Positions 14,217-20,561 of a stretch of DNA of 20,561 nucleotides are shown one piece after another. How positions within the stretch are numbered: position 1 is the stretch's first letter; each line of letters starts with the position of its first letter. The position numbers were made by a program, and so were the translations under genes. Below the pieces are notes generated by a model, which saw only the letters and a program-made list of their open reading frames with translations, did not search any database and was not told where the DNA came from. The stretch comes from a virus. Location of the stretch: positions 1-20,561 of the IMG/VR virus record IMGVR_UViG_3300014489_000044; one strand, 5' to 3'.

Positions 14217-14543
14217 CTAACTCTTCATAATCGCGTCGTTCTTTTGCTTTTCGACCTTCCACGCGGCGTTATGCTCTCGTTCGTAAGTCATTTGCCAATC
14301 GAGATAGGTCGGACGGCGGAGACGAATCTGTTTTGATGGGGGCTTGGCGTCTTCGGCGGTGTCCTGCTCGATTCTGTATGCGATGGCGTTACCAAGCAGG
14401 CGGACGCCGTCCTTGTACTCCTCGGCGAGGTCGTAATTGATAGCAACTTGGTTTATTTGCCGCCTGAGGTCGGCTTCCAACCGTTCGATGATGGCGCGGT
14501 GGGTGAAAAGCGTGCGAAAAAACTCTCTAATGCGTTCAAACAT
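14217..14543 (-). CDS. Helical protein of unknown function after TerL
   Basis: 108 residues. GAGGT from the TerL 3' end lies six bases before the ATG at 14543. The N-terminal 60 residues are amphipathic and helical (MFERIREFFRTLFTHRAIIERLEADLRRQINQ), with a coiled-coil look. The rest is charged and ends VEKQKNDAIMKS. There is no membrane helix and no recognised motif. It is coupled to TerL by the embedded ribosome binding site and could be a packaging or head accessory protein, which is a guess from place only. Confidence 0.7.
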   Translation of the reverse strand: MFERIREFFRTLFTHRAIIERLEADLRRQINQVAINYDLAEEYKDGVRLLGNAIAYRIEQDTAEDAKPPSKQIRLRRPTYLDWQMTYEREHNAAWKVEKQKNDAIMKS

Positions 14544-14546
14544 GAT

Positions 14547-16172
14547 TTACCTCGATGGTCGTCCAAAACTGCGCGGTTTACCGAAGACAATGCCGTTTCC
14601 GCGTTTCTTTTCTGCGCGTAGACGCAAGTCAACGAACAATTTTTCATTACCGTTGGTACACTGGCTCAAAATCTTCTGTCGGCGCATCTCAAATGACGTT
14701 TTTCCCGCAGCGAGTTGCGATTTCAGTGTGTAGCGGCATCCGTCATAGATGTCGTCGTTCTTTGTCTTCGTCTTTTTGACGTCCTCGTCGTTTTTTTCGT
14801 CCCTTTGCATTCGCGGGATGGCTTCGATCAATTCATCGCACTCGGAAGAGATGAGGAGCTTGGAATTCGGGCGACTGGACAGCATTTCGTCCATGAGACG
14901 CGCCCCTCCGACGCGGTCGTCGTCGGCTACGGTCGGATAGGGAAGCTTGTAATGGCTCAGGGTGTTGCCTATTTCCTCAGCGATGGTGTTCTGGCTCGTG
15001 CGCTTAGCCCAGCAGTCGGGGGACAGGAAGATTTCCGCGATGTTCTCCTGTTGTTCGTTCCCGTCGGAGTCGATGTAGACGCACTCCTTGGCGATAAGCT
15101 CGGCAAGCTCTGCTTCGCCGGTCTTGTTGACTACCATCTCGCGATAAATCAGCGTGGCTTCGTACTCGTCGCCGTTCTCGTCGGGCAAAGTGACCTTGGA
15201 TGCCCAGAACACGGCGCAGTGGTGCTGGTATCCCCAGTCGATTCCTATCCACTTGTCGTGGTGATGCTGACGGCGGGTGAGATTGACGGCGCTGAAGTAG
15301 ACGGAGAACAGTTTTTCGTACACGCAAACCGCAGGATCGAAGCGCTCGAAGAACATCCCGGCGACTGTGTCCCAAGAACCGTAAAGGTATCGTGCTTTCC
15401 AATCGGATGATGCCGATTCAAGCGTGCTGATGTACTCTTGGTCATCCTTGTACGCCGGATTGTCGTACACCGACGAGAAGATGTAGGAGTAACGGCTCGG
15501 ATCGTACTTCGTGATTCTCTTGTGGGTATATTTCTGGGCGATTTCAAAGTTGCGGACTAGTTTTCCCGATTCGTCCTTCTTGCCGATGAACAACGCCTCG
15601 ATCCAGTCGGAGCCGATTCCTCCGGGGTTACTCGCTAGAGCCATGCACGGCACCACCGGTCTGCCGTCCTTGTCTTCCTTGATCGGGCAGCGGTTCTGGA
15701 GGGTGAGGTACTGGAACATCTCATAGGTCCACTCCGTGGCTTCGTCGATTCCGATGAAGACGTATTCGCCGCCGTTGTAGGTGTAGACATCGTGTTCGTG
15801 TTGGCACGTGCCGAACCAGAGCTTGGAGCCGTTGCGGAAGGTGACGACATGGTCGTTGTGGTTCCACGAGCGAGGGCCGCCGTAGTAGGACGATGGAACC
15901 TTTTTCTCGAAGTGATCCATCAACGTTTTCTGTAGGTCGGGATAGGTACGACGCAGCAACAGGACGTTGCAGCCGGGGATGCGTTGACAGAATTCCATCG
16001 CTTCCCAGAGAAGGCAGAGAGATTTGCCACCGCCCTTAGCGCCGCCGTAGAGACGGTACTTCGCTGGGTTCTTGTGGAACTCTATCTGCTTATCGGATGG
16101 GTTGTAGGCGAGTTTGCCGTCTACATAAACCGCGTATGGGTTGTTGGGTATTGCCTTCGCGAATTTCGACAT
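14547..16172 (-). CDS. terL: Terminase large subunit
   Basis: 541 residues. The ATPase domain has Walker A GGAKGGGKS (residues 43-51), Walker B VFIGIDEAT (138-146, with catalytic E144) and the coupling motif ALASNP (178-183). The nuclease domain shows the RNase H-like acidic residues: D312 in WIGIDWG, D386 in LSPDCW, and D474/D477 in NDDIYDG. The motor drives DNA through the portal and cuts it at start and end of packaging. The ATG at 16172 is three bases after the stop of the upstream gene. The protein is of full length for the family, so no part is missing. The frame's last codons carry the ribosome binding site of the next gene. Confidence 0.95.
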   Translation of the reverse strand: MSKFAKAIPNNPYAVYVDGKLAYNPSDKQIEFHKNPAKYRLYGGAKGGGKSLCLLWEAMEFCQRIPGCNVLLLRRTYPDLQKTLMDHFEKKVPSSYYGGPRSWNHNDHVVTFRNGSKLWFGTCQHEHDVYTYNGGEYVFIGIDEATEWTYEMFQYLTLQNRCPIKEDKDGRPVVPCMALASNPGGIGSDWIEALFIGKKDESGKLVRNFEIAQKYTHKRITKYDPSRYSYIFSSVYDNPAYKDDQEYISTLESASSDWKARYLYGSWDTVAGMFFERFDPAVCVYEKLFSVYFSAVNLTRRQHHHDKWIGIDWGYQHHCAVFWASKVTLPDENGDEYEATLIYREMVVNKTGEAELAELIAKECVYIDSDGNEQQENIAEIFLSPDCWAKRTSQNTIAEEIGNTLSHYKLPYPTVADDDRVGGARLMDEMLSSRPNSKLLISSECDELIEAIPRMQRDEKNDEDVKKTKTKNDDIYDGCRYTLKSQLAAGKTSFEMRRQKILSQCTNGNEKLFVDLRLRAEKKRGNGIVFGKPRSFGRPSR

Positions 16173-16175
16173 TAA

Positions 16176-16535
16176 TTACTGCGTGCGATCAACAGCAGGC
16201 AAGCCGGATCGGACGTGTACGTCTGGTCTCTTCTCTTCCGCGCTGAGTGCAGCACCTCTCTTCGTAGGTGTTTCGTCGAGAATTTCCATCATGAGTCTCA
16301 TAGCTTGGATAGCGGTTCCGTTCTGCTTGAGAGACAAACCATGGAGGTTCTTCATCGACTCTTCAAGTCCTGTCTTCGGCGTGTACTTCTCCCGTTCTTC
16401 CAAGGTCTTGCCGATGATGCACACAAGTGCCTTGCGACAGTAGCGTGACCTACCGCGAACTTTAGGCTTGGTGCCGCCTTGTGTAGCGATTGCTTCTTCG
16501 ATTAGTGCATTGGTGTCTGGTACTGAGGCAGGCAC
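16176..16535 (-). CDS. Probable terminase small subunit
   Basis: 119 residues, GTG start at 16535 with AAGGAG five bases upstream. It lies three bases ahead of TerL, the usual TerS place. The N-terminus is Lys/Arg-rich (GGTKPKVRGRSRYCRKALV), followed by a helical core (LEESMKNLHGLSLKQNGTAIQAMRLMMEILDE). The LSLKQNGTAIQAM stretch would be the subunit-contact helices, and the basic N-terminus the DNA-binding part. The C-terminal 25 residues look unstructured. No motif proves TerS; the call rests on position, size and charge pattern. Confidence 0.55.
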   Translation of the reverse strand: MPASVPDTNALIEEAIATQGGTKPKVRGRSRYCRKALVCIIGKTLEEREKYTPKTGLEESMKNLHGLSLKQNGTAIQAMRLMMEILDETPTKRGAALSAEEKRPDVHVRSGLPAVDRTQ

Positions 16536-16537
16536 AG

Positions 16538-16729
16538 TTACTCCTTCTTCTCAAGCGCGGTTGCCGTAACCTTAGCGTCGGCGAGTACCTTGTCGGCGAC
16601 CACCAAAGCGGCAGCGATCAGCTTGGCTGCGTCGTTCTTAGCAGCCAAGGCTTGGATTTTGAATTGCTGGTAGATTGACAAAACCAGTGCGGCGACGCCG
16701 GAATAGGCGACTATTGCTTCATAGTTCAT
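16538..16729 (-). CDS. Small single-helix membrane protein
   Basis: 63 residues from the ATG at 16729: MNYEAIVAYSGVAALVLSIY, then QQFKIQALAAKND, an Ala-rich helix and a KATALEKKE-like end. Residues about 4-20 would cross the membrane once; the rest is an Ala/Lys amphipathic helix. An in-frame ATG at 16780 would add 17 residues (MDISNAIVAVTSVSFGS), but that stretch is encoded by the conserved motif, which is outside genes in all other cases. I prefer 16729, while noting that it has no Shine-Dalgarno sequence. Its last codons carry the ribosome binding site for TerS. The role is unknown; holin-related or spanin-like roles are possible but unproved. Confidence 0.6.
   Translation of the reverse strand: MNYEAIVAYSGVAALVLSIYQQFKIQALAAKNDAAKLIAAALVVADKVLADAKVTATALEKKE
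16541..16546 (-). promoter_or_regulatory. Ribosome binding site fixing the GTG start of the TerS candidate
   Basis: AAGGAG on the minus strand, five bases before the GTG at 16535. It is made from the last codons of the upstream membrane-protein gene, so the two are likely translated in a coupled way. Confidence 0.75.
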
Positions 16730-16735
16730 GCTGCC

Positions 16736-16747
16736 AAAAGATACCGA
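16736..16747 (-). promoter_or_regulatory. Conserved motif copy 6 (putative phage promoter)
   Basis: Exact TCGGTATCTTTT on the minus strand, six bases before the ATG at 16729 and about 70 bases after the stop of the 223-aa tail gene. It would begin the TerS-TerL transcription unit. Confidence 0.6.
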
Positions 16748-16815
16748 TGTTACTGCGACGATTGCGTTTGATATGTCCATGGTTAAGTCCCGCTAGAGGA
16801 AGTTACCGAATGGGT

Positions 16816-17487
16816 TTACAGCACCACCGTGGCTTCGACCCCGAGCGTGTATGTGCTGATCTGGTCACCCGCCTGTATGCCCACGGCCTGAATCTCGACG
16901 GTGTAACCCACACCCACGACAATGGTCGGCATCGCCGCCGTGAAGTAAACGTCATCAACGGTCGTCGCCGTAAGCCCTTGACCGAAGGTGTAAACCCCGA
17001 TAGCCCCAGCCGCTTGCGTATGACCGGAGAAAGTCTGGCTCATGATGTTTCCAGCCGCGTCCTTGATCAGCACCCCGAGATAACGGTTCCCAACCGTGGC
17101 CGACGTGGTGAGTCCCACATAAATTGATCGCAGCGTCCATTGCGTGTTGAGCGGAACCGTGACGCTGACGTTCGCGCCCGGTGCGGGATTGGGAACCACC
17201 ACCGACTGGAAAGCCGGTTGCTGCGCGGGATTCTGAAGCTCGTACTGCGGCGGGTCGTAGGACACGACGAGTTGTATCTGACCCGTGAAAGGCGTGAAGG
17301 CGATCACGGCGGTGTACGGCTGGATCGTGATCCCCGTGACGTTTGTGGTCGCAACCCCCGTCAGCGGCACGGATTGGGACAGGATGGTCGCCGTCGTGGG
17401 TGTCCATGAAAGGGGAACGTTGTACGACGTGCTCACGCCGTCGCCTTGCAACACGTAGCTTGTTGTTGATACGAGTACTACTGCCAT
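16816..17487 (-). CDS. Beta-rich virion (tail) protein, paralogue 2
   Basis: 223 residues. TGAGGAATAATCT before the ATG at 17487 supplies a ribosome binding site that overlaps the previous gene's stop. The N-terminal domain (STTSYVLQGDGVSTSYNVPL) matches that of the next upstream gene (SYLLQGDGASTSFSF). Residues about 100-223 hold VTVPLNTQWTLRSIYVGLTTSATVGNR and LGVLIKDAAGN, a pattern I know from phage virion proteins of the head-fibre or tail kind. The sequence is Val/Thr/Gly-rich with almost no lysine, as expected for an outer beta-sheet protein. No enzymatic motif is present. Confidence 0.75.
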   Translation of the reverse strand: MAVVLVSTTSYVLQGDGVSTSYNVPLSWTPTTATILSQSVPLTGVATTNVTGITIQPYTAVIAFTPFTGQIQLVVSYDPPQYELQNPAQQPAFQSVVVPNPAPGANVSVTVPLNTQWTLRSIYVGLTTSATVGNRYLGVLIKDAAGNIMSQTFSGHTQAAGAIGVYTFGQGLTATTVDDVYFTAAMPTIVVGVGYTVEIQAVGIQAGDQISTYTLGVEATVVL

Positions 17488-17497
17488 AGATTATTCC

Positions 17498-18295
17498 TCA
17501 CTGCTCCGTCCACTCCACCCAGAACTCGCAAACGTTTCCGTTGATGGCACCGACGATGCTCACGACGAAAAAGTCGTTGACGCCGTTGAGCACGAAGGCT
17601 CTCGCCCCGGGAGCGGTTCCGAATTCGCTGACGAACGGTTGCAGAACCGCCGGAGATTCGCAGAACGTGACCGCCTCGCACCGGATCGGACCCTGCGCGA
17701 ATGTCCCCGCCGTGGGGGGAGCGGTGAAATATTTCGCTACCGCCGTCGCCGGCGCATCGACAACGGGATTGGCCACGCCGGGGCTTATGGCCACGGCGGT
17801 GCCTCCCGTGGCGGTGGTGCTGTAGCGGGACATCACCACATCAACCGCGCCCGTGGCGTACCCGCCGTGACCGGATAAGTTGAACCTGACGATCTTGACG
17901 ATTTTCGTCGCCGATCCCTGCAGCTGGAACACGATCCCCGGCACAGGCGTGAACGTTGGCGTGACGACATTCGCGCTGACCGTGCCGGACGCCGCGTAAT
18001 AAGTGGCCGAGATGCCCGTCACCAAGTTCACCGACCCGACGATAAGCGTGGACAGCGCCGGGATGAAGTTCACGATCAGTTCGAACTCGTAGGCGAACGC
18101 GGCAAGGAATGTGACTTTCATGTTCTGGCCATTCAGCGTGATGGACGTGATGTTCGCCGACACGTCAACCCCGTTGTAGAGCGCGGAAACGAGGGATACC
18201 GAAATCGGCTCGAAGCCGAGATTGAAGGAGAACGACGTGCTTGCGCCGTCGCCCTGGAGCAGATACGAAACCGGTGTCAACAGTGAGATTGCCAT
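17498..18295 (-). CDS. Beta-rich virion (tail) protein, paralogue 1
   Basis: 265 residues; ATG at 18295, with AGGGAAT upstream overlapping the end of the preceding gene by spacing only. The N-terminal 95 residues (SYLLQGDGASTSFSFNLGF and on to LIVNFIP) match the N-terminus of the downstream 223-aa protein. The C-terminal half (FQLQGSATKIVKIVRFNLSG to the end) matches the C-terminus of the upstream long fibre protein (GSTSKLTKVTKLRFQL), and both end in EWTE plus one residue. The protein therefore looks like a bridge of two domains found separately in its neighbours. It is Ala/Val/Thr-rich with no visible catalytic site. A short tail or head-fibre role is inferred. Confidence 0.75.
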   Translation of the reverse strand: MAISLLTPVSYLLQGDGASTSFSFNLGFEPISVSLVSALYNGVDVSANITSITLNGQNMKVTFLAAFAYEFELIVNFIPALSTLIVGSVNLVTGISATYYAASGTVSANVVTPTFTPVPGIVFQLQGSATKIVKIVRFNLSGHGGYATGAVDVVMSRYSTTATGGTAVAISPGVANPVVDAPATAVAKYFTAPPTAGTFAQGPIRCEAVTFCESPAVLQPFVSEFGTAPGARAFVLNGVNDFFVVSIVGAINGNVCEFWVEWTEQ

Positions 18296-18305
18296 AAATT
18301 ATTCC

Positions 18306-20561
18306 CTATTCCTCGGTCCATTCCACGAAGCCGGACAACGTGCATCCCGCCGAGAAGAAAAATGCCATGTTGTACCCGGAGCGCAGGAGGTACGGCTGTC
18401 TCCCGACGCCGTCGCCCAGGACCTCCTCGTAAACCGCGTTTGCCGAACTGAGAATGGTGGTGGTGGCCATGGTGACGAACGGTATGACATTGAGCTGGAT
18501 TTGCGTGCCGCCGCCGCCGGTGGCGAGAGCGCCGTACAGGTAGATCGCGCTCGTGGGCGCGGGACCGCTGGTGTCCATGCTGAACGTGTTGTAAAGATAC
18601 GAAGTTCCTCCCGTCCATGCGGCGCTTTGCGATGCCACGGTCATCGCCACGTAAGCCTGCGTCGCTGTTGTCAGCTGGAACCGCAGTTTCGTGACCTTGG
18701 TCAGTTTGCTCGTGCTGCCATAGAAAACGACCCCCGGGAATGTCGCCGACGCAAGCTGCGCATTGCTGAACGGGACCCTGAATGTGCTCTTGCGGCCTTC
18801 CGTGCTCACGAGCAACGAGCCACGGACGTCTCCCTGGATGCCCACGGACTGGCCGGTCGTCAAGGTTGGCGCGGTCGTGTTGAAAGTGTCGCTGACCGCC
18901 AACGCGTTGGCCGGGGCCGTGGCCGCTGTTATCGCGCTGTCGAGACTCGCGCCCGCGTGCCCGACGATGCCGACTTCCTGCACGCCTGCCGCCGCCGTGA
19001 CCACAGCCGCACCAGCCACGGCCTGCAGATCGTGGTTGATCGCGCCGTGGATGTCGGTGACGGCGAGGACTTGATCTCCGCTCGTGTAAGTCAGGTTGGC
19101 GTAGGCGGACTCCGCGATGAATCCAAGCACGCCCAAATTGTCGGCGATTGGCGCGGCGCTGTTGTTGGTCAGGTTCCCGGCGACCGTCACCGTGTTGGTG
19201 ACAGTCGTGGACGCAAGGGTGATCGCCCCCGAAATGACCCACGGACTTGTTGATTGCGTGACGGCGATAGTGGTGTTGGAAAATGCGACGGTGCCGGATA
19301 CGACCCACGGCGATGTCGATTGAGTGACTGCGACCGTGGCTGGGAAATTCGAGACCGCCACTGTTCCGCTTACGGGCTGCGTGGCCTGCCAGAAGGTTCC
19401 TGTGACAGGGACGGTGTTGGTCACATCGACATTGACGGTGGATGCGATGCTGACTGGCTGCGTAGCCTGCCAAAATGTCCCCGTGACCGCCACGCTTCCG
19501 CTGACGGCTACCGTGCCGCTGACTACCCATGGCGACGTTCCCTGCAACGCGGTCACTGTTCCGCTGACGGCTTGCGTCGCCGGGAAGTTGTTGACCGCGA
19601 CAGTCCACGCGCCGCTCTGCGCGGCCTGCACCGCGAACGTGCCGGTGTTCGTGACAGCGATTGTCGTGTTGGAAAATGCGACAGTGCCCGTGACGGTCAC
19701 GGCACCGGAGACGACCCATGGCGATGTGGATTGCGTGACAGCGACTGTTCCTGTGATCGTCGTGCTGGTGGGGAAATTCGAGACCGCGACTGTTCCGCCG
19801 ACCGCGAATGTGCCGGTCCCCGCGTTGGCCGTCACGGTGCCGCCCACGACCCAAGGCGATGTTCCCTGCAAGGCCGTGACAGTGCCGGACACGGGCTGCG
19901 TCCCCGGGTTGGCGACGATGGCGGCGGCGATTGACGCGGCGGACACCACGTTCGTCTGGAAGGCGTTAACGGCGGGGACAAGCGCCGCCGCCGGTGTCGA
20001 GCCGTAGGCCACCACGGCGGTCAAGCCGAGGGCCGCGCCCGCGACTTCCGTGAGGTTGACCGCGCCCAACGGAAGGGCCGAGAGCGAAACGGCCACGGTG
20101 TTCGTGACGTAGGCGTTGACGCCCTGGACATTGATCGAGCCGGGGCTTGTTCCGTAGGCGGACGGCGAACCCAGTCCCACCGAGTTGAGTTCCGTCAGGT
20201 TGACCGCACCCAGCGGTAATGACGCCAATGTCACGGGCTGGGCGATGGAGTTGAAGCTTACGATTTGCGAAGCGGGGAAGTTGCTGACCTGAATAGAGGT
20301 GTTGGAGAATGCGACAGTCCCAGAAACCGTGACCGCACCCGCGACGTTGAAAGTTCCTGTGCCTGCGTTGGCTGTGACGGTGCCGGTGATAGCAGGCAGA
20401 GAAGAGACCGCGACGGTTCCTGTCACCGCGATGCTGGAATTCAAAATGTTCGCGTTGACGCCTATTACATTTCCTGTTAGCGGTGCGATTCCCCATGCCG
20501 TGGGTGATCCCAGACTGATGGAATTCCATTCCGTGATGTTTGCCGCGACGCCACCACCAGC
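18306..20561 (-). CDS. Long repeat-rich fibre-like protein (partial, 5' end off window)
   Basis: At least 752 residues; no stop or credible start occurs up to the right edge. An internal TTG at 20444 would give 712 residues, but the frame stays open upstream and the extra 39 codons repeat the same unit, so the true start is outside. From about 19962 to the edge there are three copies of a unit with V-N-L-T-E, L-G-S-P-x-A-x-G and a later V-N-A. From 19904 to 19185 there are five copies of TSPWVVSG-type units with SNFPAT, TGTFWQATQPVSG and SNTTIAVT between them. A non-repeated region follows, and the last 170 residues are the domain shared with the 265-aa protein, ending EWTEE. This layout is common in phage fibre or tail-surface proteins. 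Host binding is inferred. Confidence 0.85.
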   Translation of the reverse strand, partial: AGGGVAANITEWNSISLGSPTAWGIAPLTGNVIGVNANILNSSIAVTGTVAVSSLPAITGTVTANAGTGTFNVAGAVTVSGTVAFSNTSIQVSNFPASQIVSFNSIAQPVTLASLPLGAVNLTELNSVGLGSPSAYGTSPGSINVQGVNAYVTNTVAVSLSALPLGAVNLTEVAGAALGLTAVVAYGSTPAAALVPAVNAFQTNVVSAASIAAAIVANPGTQPVSGTVTALQGTSPWVVGGTVTANAGTGTFAVGGTVAVSNFPTSTTITGTVAVTQSTSPWVVSGAVTVTGTVAFSNTTIAVTNTGTFAVQAAQSGAWTVAVNNFPATQAVSGTVTALQGTSPWVVSGTVAVSGSVAVTGTFWQATQPVSIASTVNVDVTNTVPVTGTFWQATQPVSGTVAVSNFPATVAVTQSTSPWVVSGTVAFSNTTIAVTQSTSPWVISGAITLASTTVTNTVTVAGNLTNNSAAPIADNLGVLGFIAESAYANLTYTSGDQVLAVTDIHGAINHDLQAVAGAAVVTAAAGVQEVGIVGHAGASLDSAITAATAPANALAVSDTFNTTAPTLTTGQSVGIQGDVRGSLLVSTEGRKSTFRVPFSNAQLASATFPGVVFYGSTSKLTKVTKLRFQLTTATQAYVAMTVASQSAAWTGGTSYLYNTFSMDTSGPAPTSAIYLYGALATGGGGTQIQLNVIPFVTMATTTILSSANAVYEEVLGDGVGRQPYLLRSGYNMAFFFSAGCTLSGFVEWTEE
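19185..19904 (-). repeat. Tandem fibre repeats
   Basis: Interspersed units encode TSPWVVSG, AVSNFPAT, FWQATQPVSG and AFSNTTIAVT. Five TSPWV copies are present, at spacings of about 22-75 residues. DNA copies are close to each other in places (for example the repeats around 19250-19340 and 19660-19760), so recombination between copies and assembly errors are both possible. Confidence 0.75.
19962..20561 (-). repeat. Three VNLTE...GSP...VNA units in the fibre gene
   Basis: Three copies of a roughly 45-residue unit: residues 126-161 and 78-111 counted from the TTG at 20444, and a third just upstream of that TTG (NITEWNSISLGSPTAWG). The third copy continues to the window edge, which shows the gene extends beyond it. 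Confidence 0.75.

Noticed and set aside
14715-15410. 231-codon plus-strand open frame
   Set aside because: Lies wholly antisense to the terminase large subunit, whose motifs are unmistakable.
18195-18202. Partial match GATACCGA to the conserved motif
   Set aside because: Only eight bases match, it is inside a gene, and one such chance match is expected in a window of this length.
18222-19253. 343-codon plus-strand open frame
   Set aside because: Antisense to the fibre and tail genes, Arg/Gly-rich, no ribosome binding site and no recognisable domain.
18277-19854. 525-codon minus-strand frame rich in Arg, His and Gly overlapping the long fibre gene
   Set aside because: It is the alternate frame of a GC-rich repetitive gene; its composition is not protein-like and the fibre frame has clear domain logic and neighbours' domains.
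19185-19904. CRISPR-like array or diversity-generating retroelement target
   Set aside because: The repeats are in-frame protein repeats of varied spacing without unique spacers, and no reverse transcriptase or template repeat is present in the window.

Overview
The window is a stretch of a tailed double-stranded DNA phage (Caudoviricetes), probably from an uncultivated environmental virus. The evidence is a head-and-packaging cassette in conserved order: small terminase candidate, large terminase, portal, scaffold and major capsid, followed by connector-like and fibre-like virion genes. Every protein gene I accept is on the minus strand, so the cassette reads from right to left, with tight spacing and frequent stop/start overlaps. 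No integrase, repressor, replication or host gene is visible, and I cannot name a host or a close relative. The large portal with a separate scaffold recalls P22-like podoviruses, but morphology cannot be fixed from this window.

In reading order: 20561-16816 holds three beta-rich tail or fibre proteins. The first is cut by the window edge, and the three share N- or C-terminal domains. 16780-14547 holds a small membrane protein, the TerS candidate and TerL. 14543-13094 holds small accessory genes, including an HNH endonuclease and a 53-residue gene at 13276-13437. 13090-6792 holds the portal, a histidine-phosphatase-like protein with a Cys-rich N-terminus, the scaffold and the major capsid protein. 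6714-2869 holds two conserved-type unknowns, a repeat-bearing fibre-like protein, a two-helix membrane protein (holin candidate) and a probable head-tail adaptor. 2797-1 holds a virion protein carrying a DUF3494 (ice-binding-like) domain, a tRNA-like gene on the plus strand, and a long PA14-like virion protein that runs off the left edge and is open for 517 codons.

Regulation: a 12-base motif, TCGGTATCTTTT on the coding strand, occurs six times (five exact, one with a single change), always in the same orientation and always in a gap just ahead of a gene. It precedes the small membrane gene, the 121-aa gene, scaffold, capsid, the 244-aa gene and the DUF3494 gene. One copy directly follows a good intrinsic terminator. 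I read it as a phage-specific promoter set that divides the cassette into transcription units. The gaps around the scaffold and capsid copies also hold long nested inverted repeats that would fold as branched RNA.

The strongest leads are the six-copy motif, the DUF3494 domain on a phage virion protein, the plus-strand tRNA-like gene that has lost both halves of the tRNA elbow contact, and the phosphatase between portal and scaffold.
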